The position numbers were made by a program, and so were the translations under genes. A DNA stretch of 36,886 bases from JAJVID01 sp035275345 (GTDB lineage: Bacteria > Acidobacteriota > Blastocatellia > RBC074): assembly GCA_035275345.1 (NCBI GenBank), contig DATEMY010000642.1:1-36886 (forward strand), written 5' to 3'. This document shows, piece after piece, positions 34,982 through 36,886 of the stretch. Under the pieces are notes generated by a model. The model made no database searches. It saw only the letters and a list, made by a program, of their open reading frames with translations, and was not told where the DNA came from. Numbering within the stretch: the stretch's first letter is position 1; every line of letters begins with the position of its first letter.

Positions 34982-36886
34982 TCAGCAATTCGGCGGGAAG
35001 ATTGGAATGGTGTAGCTTGCGCTCGAGGTCAGCGTCAGCTTGTGCAGGTTATGACCTTGATTGAAGGCGCGCTCGCTCAACGCCGCGTTCGGATTAAAGT
35101 TGATAGCCGCGCCCAGCATGGCCTGGTCGCTGATTGAAAAGACTCTCAGCCAACCGCTCCGGCCCGCTGGCACGAACGACTCGAAGCGTGGCGTGATGCG
35201 CGGAAAGCTGTTGGTGACGTTAGACCGGAACTGGCAGAGGCCGGGATTGAAAGTGAAGCTCACGCCGGTCTCAAGATCGTCGTAGAAAACGCCGAAAAGC
35301 GAGGATAGTCTCGCGGCGCCGGCGCCAAGGTCGCCTCCGATCCGATTCAGGATCATCAATGTATCATTGCCGTCGCTTCTCGCCGGGATATTGTCGAGCG
35401 CCAGCGCGCGCGGCAGCGTGCTGTAACTCATGCCGTCGAACGGCAATACGGACGAAGTTGAATTCTCGTCGCAGAACGGCAATCCGCCGGCGATCGCCGT
35501 GACCGCCTCGGCGCCCAGGTTGGCCGCGTGTCCGGAATCGAACTTTACATACAGATCGCCGATCAGGAAGTTGAAATCCACCGGACAACCTTTGCCGTCA
35601 ACGGCGACCGCAATGATGTAACCCGTCGTTCCCGGATCGAGGTCGGACGCGAGAAAGGTCGCGGTCTGATTCGGCGTCAGGCAAATGTAGGAATCGGCCG
35701 CCACACCTGAAGAGCCGTCAACGAAGAAGAGGTGCACAATCGCCGAGCGCGATTGTTCGACGTTGGTGACGCTGACGCGCGTGTCCTGTGTGTCGGGCGC
35801 CGCCGCATCCGACGTGTAGATGTTGTAAATCATAACCGACCCGGCCCGCTGATCGCTCACGGGCGAGGTCACTTCCGGCAATACGCCCGGGCTGGGCGTC
35901 AGGCAAGTGACTGGCGCGCAGGCGTTCACGCCGCCCACGACGATCGCGCCCACAGTCGCGGTCGAGTTGACGCACACCTGCGTTCCCATCGCCACTCCGA
36001 CGCCGACCTGCGCCTGGTAATTGATCGTCACGGTCTGCCCGGCGTTGAGCGCGCCCGTCCACGTCACTGTCGTGGCGTCGACCACCGAGCAAGAGCCGGT
36101 GGTCGCCGAGCAGGTTCCAGGCAAGGCCAGTAATGTCGGATCGAGAATGGCCCTGCAGGCCACCGTTTGAGCGTTGGCCGAGTCATTGGTCACCGTGGTT
36201 CGAACCGCGACCGAACTGCCCGGCCCCAGGCAAACCATAGGATCGGCGATGACCGCGCCCGTTAACGAGATCGCCGGCGGCGTGATGTTGCCGAAATCCA
36301 CGCCCGACACGTTCACGCCGGATTGAGCCACGATGTCAGGTGGGTTGGCGGTGGTCTGTACGCTGCCCGTGGGCGTAACTTCACGAACCCGATACGCGCC
36401 CGGCCCCAGGTTTGTGAAGATGTAATTGCCGTCAGCGTCAGTCGTCCTGGACGCGTTCACGGTTCCGTCCGCGCCGATGTCGAGATTGATTGTTACGCCT
36501 TGAACGCCCGATTCGCCCTCGTCCTTCACGCCGTCGCCGTCGAGATCGTTGAATTTCTGGCCGCTGATCGCGATGGGAGTGAAGAGGTTTAATCCGATCA
36601 GGATCGGATCGTGATCAGACGAGCGGAAAGGCGTGGCGGCGTAACGGTCATCCGGTTTGTTCTCGACGTTGTAATCGAAGACGACCGGCTCGTCGGCGTT
36701 GATGCGCCAGATGGTCGCGCCGGTGATCTGTGAGCTGAGGCTGCCGGTCGCAAACGCATGGTCGAGACGCCCCGCCTCGCTGTTGAAAGTGAACGTATAC
36801 TGGCTGGTCGCCGGGACGAACTGGGCGAGCGCGTCGATGTAACCCGCCGCGCGGAATACGTCAATCGGGTCTTCCTGACCGTAGGA
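34982..36886 (-). CDS. ExeM/NucH-like extracellular nuclease, C-terminal part (5' truncated by window end)
   Basis: The frame is open from the stop at 34982 to the last base, giving at least 634 residues, and the start lies beyond the window. A GTG at 36529 is an internal codon, not a start, because the upstream codons read GRLDHAFATGSL, then WRINADEP, VFDYNVENKPDDRYAATPFRSSDHDPILIGLNL. These are the C-terminal motifs of the endonuclease/exonuclease/phosphatase fold in ExeM/NucH-type secreted nucleases (SSDHDP holds the catalytic Asp/His). After this comes an SdrD B-like repeat (GQKFNDLDGDGVKDEGESGVQGVTI) that binds calcium in relatives, a DUF11-like beta domain with paired cysteines, and an unrecognised beta-rich C-terminus ending near PIFPPNC. 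It likely degrades extracellular DNA. Confidence 0.85.
   Translation of the reverse strand, partial: SYGQEDPIDVFRAAGYIDALAQFVPATSQYTFTFNSEAGRLDHAFATGSLSSQITGATIWRINADEPVVFDYNVENKPDDRYAATPFRSSDHDPILIGLNLFTPIAISGQKFNDLDGDGVKDEGESGVQGVTINLDIGADGTVNASRTTDADGNYIFTNLGPGAYRVREVTPTGSVQTTANPPDIVAQSGVNVSGVDFGNITPPAISLTGAVIADPMVCLGPGSSVAVRTTVTNDSANAQTVACRAILDPTLLALPGTCSATTGSCSVVDATTVTWTGALNAGQTVTINYQAQVGVGVAMGTQVCVNSTATVGAIVVGGVNACAPVTCLTPSPGVLPEVTSPVSDQRAGSVMIYNIYTSDAAAPDTQDTRVSVTNVEQSRSAIVHLFFVDGSSGVAADSYICLTPNQTATFLASDLDPGTTGYIIAVAVDGKGCPVDFNFLIGDLYVKFDSGHAANLGAEAVTAIAGGLPFCDENSTSSVLPFDGMSYSTLPRALALDNIPARSDGNDTLMILNRIGGDLGAGAARLSSLFGVFYDDLETGVSFTFNPGLCQFRSNVTNSFPRITPRFESFVPAGRSGWLRVFSISDQAMLGAAINFNPNAALSERAFNQGHNLHKLTLTSSASYTIPIFPPNC

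Overview
The window looks like chromosomal DNA of a free-living, moderately GC-rich, Gram-negative-type bacterium. Evidence for this includes a lipoprotein signal, a secreted alpha-2-macroglobulin, a di-heme cytochrome c and a large extracellular nuclease. My best guess is Acidobacteriota, perhaps class Blastocatellia. This is an inference from gene content and style, because no rRNA or other phylogenetic marker is present.

Layout. (1) 1-6.7 kb: a leader region rich in long hairpins, then a roughly 2000-residue thioester alpha-2-macroglobulin, convergent with a secreted LIC_10091-like protein. (2) 7.9-14.9 kb, all on the minus strand: mutM, a SEDS (FtsW/RodA-type) glycan polymerase, a membrane-anchored PP2C phosphatase, a membrane Ser/Thr kinase and a DUF3662-FHA protein. 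This resembles the actinobacterial rodA-pstP-pknB-fhaA neighbourhood, but the adjacent transpeptidase is missing. (3) 14.9-17.2 kb: about 1 kb of AT-richer non-coding DNA with short repeats, then a two-gene unit made of a LysR DNA-binding domain alone and an ankyrin-repeat lipoprotein. (4) 17.2-31.7 kb, all on the minus strand: a probable biosynthetic gene cluster. In transcription order it encodes a HisC-like aminotransferase, a NifV/homocitrate-synthase-like enzyme, aconitase-family large and small subunits, a LuxE-like acyl-protein synthetase, a peptidoglycan hydrolase, a LuxC-like acyl reductase, a flavin-dependent halogenase, a cation/proton antiporter, an O-methyltransferase homologue with a broken SAM motif, and a periplasmic-binding-protein homologue with no signal peptide. 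(5) 32.0-36.9 kb: a di-heme cytochrome c peroxidase-like protein and the C-terminal part of an ExeM/NucH-like extracellular nuclease that runs off the window.

How region 4 may work (inference). The synthase and aconitase-like pair would elongate a 2-oxo acid by the homocitrate or isopropylmalate logic, and the aminotransferase would convert the product to an amino acid. LuxE and LuxC would activate a carboxylate and reduce it to an aldehyde without a carrier-protein megasynthase. The halogenase and methyltransferase homologue would tailor the product. No NRPS, PKS or decarboxylating dehydrogenase is visible. A 9-3-9 palindrome sits between promoter-like boxes just upstream of the first gene, together with direct repeats phased at 21 bp, and looks like the operator of the cluster.

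A second theme is that nearly every larger intergenic gap carries a different long hairpin or an array of 7-9 nt micro-repeats. The best example is a perfect 39-bp stem at 6548-6644, and one unit resembling AGTGGGC/T occurs at three loci.
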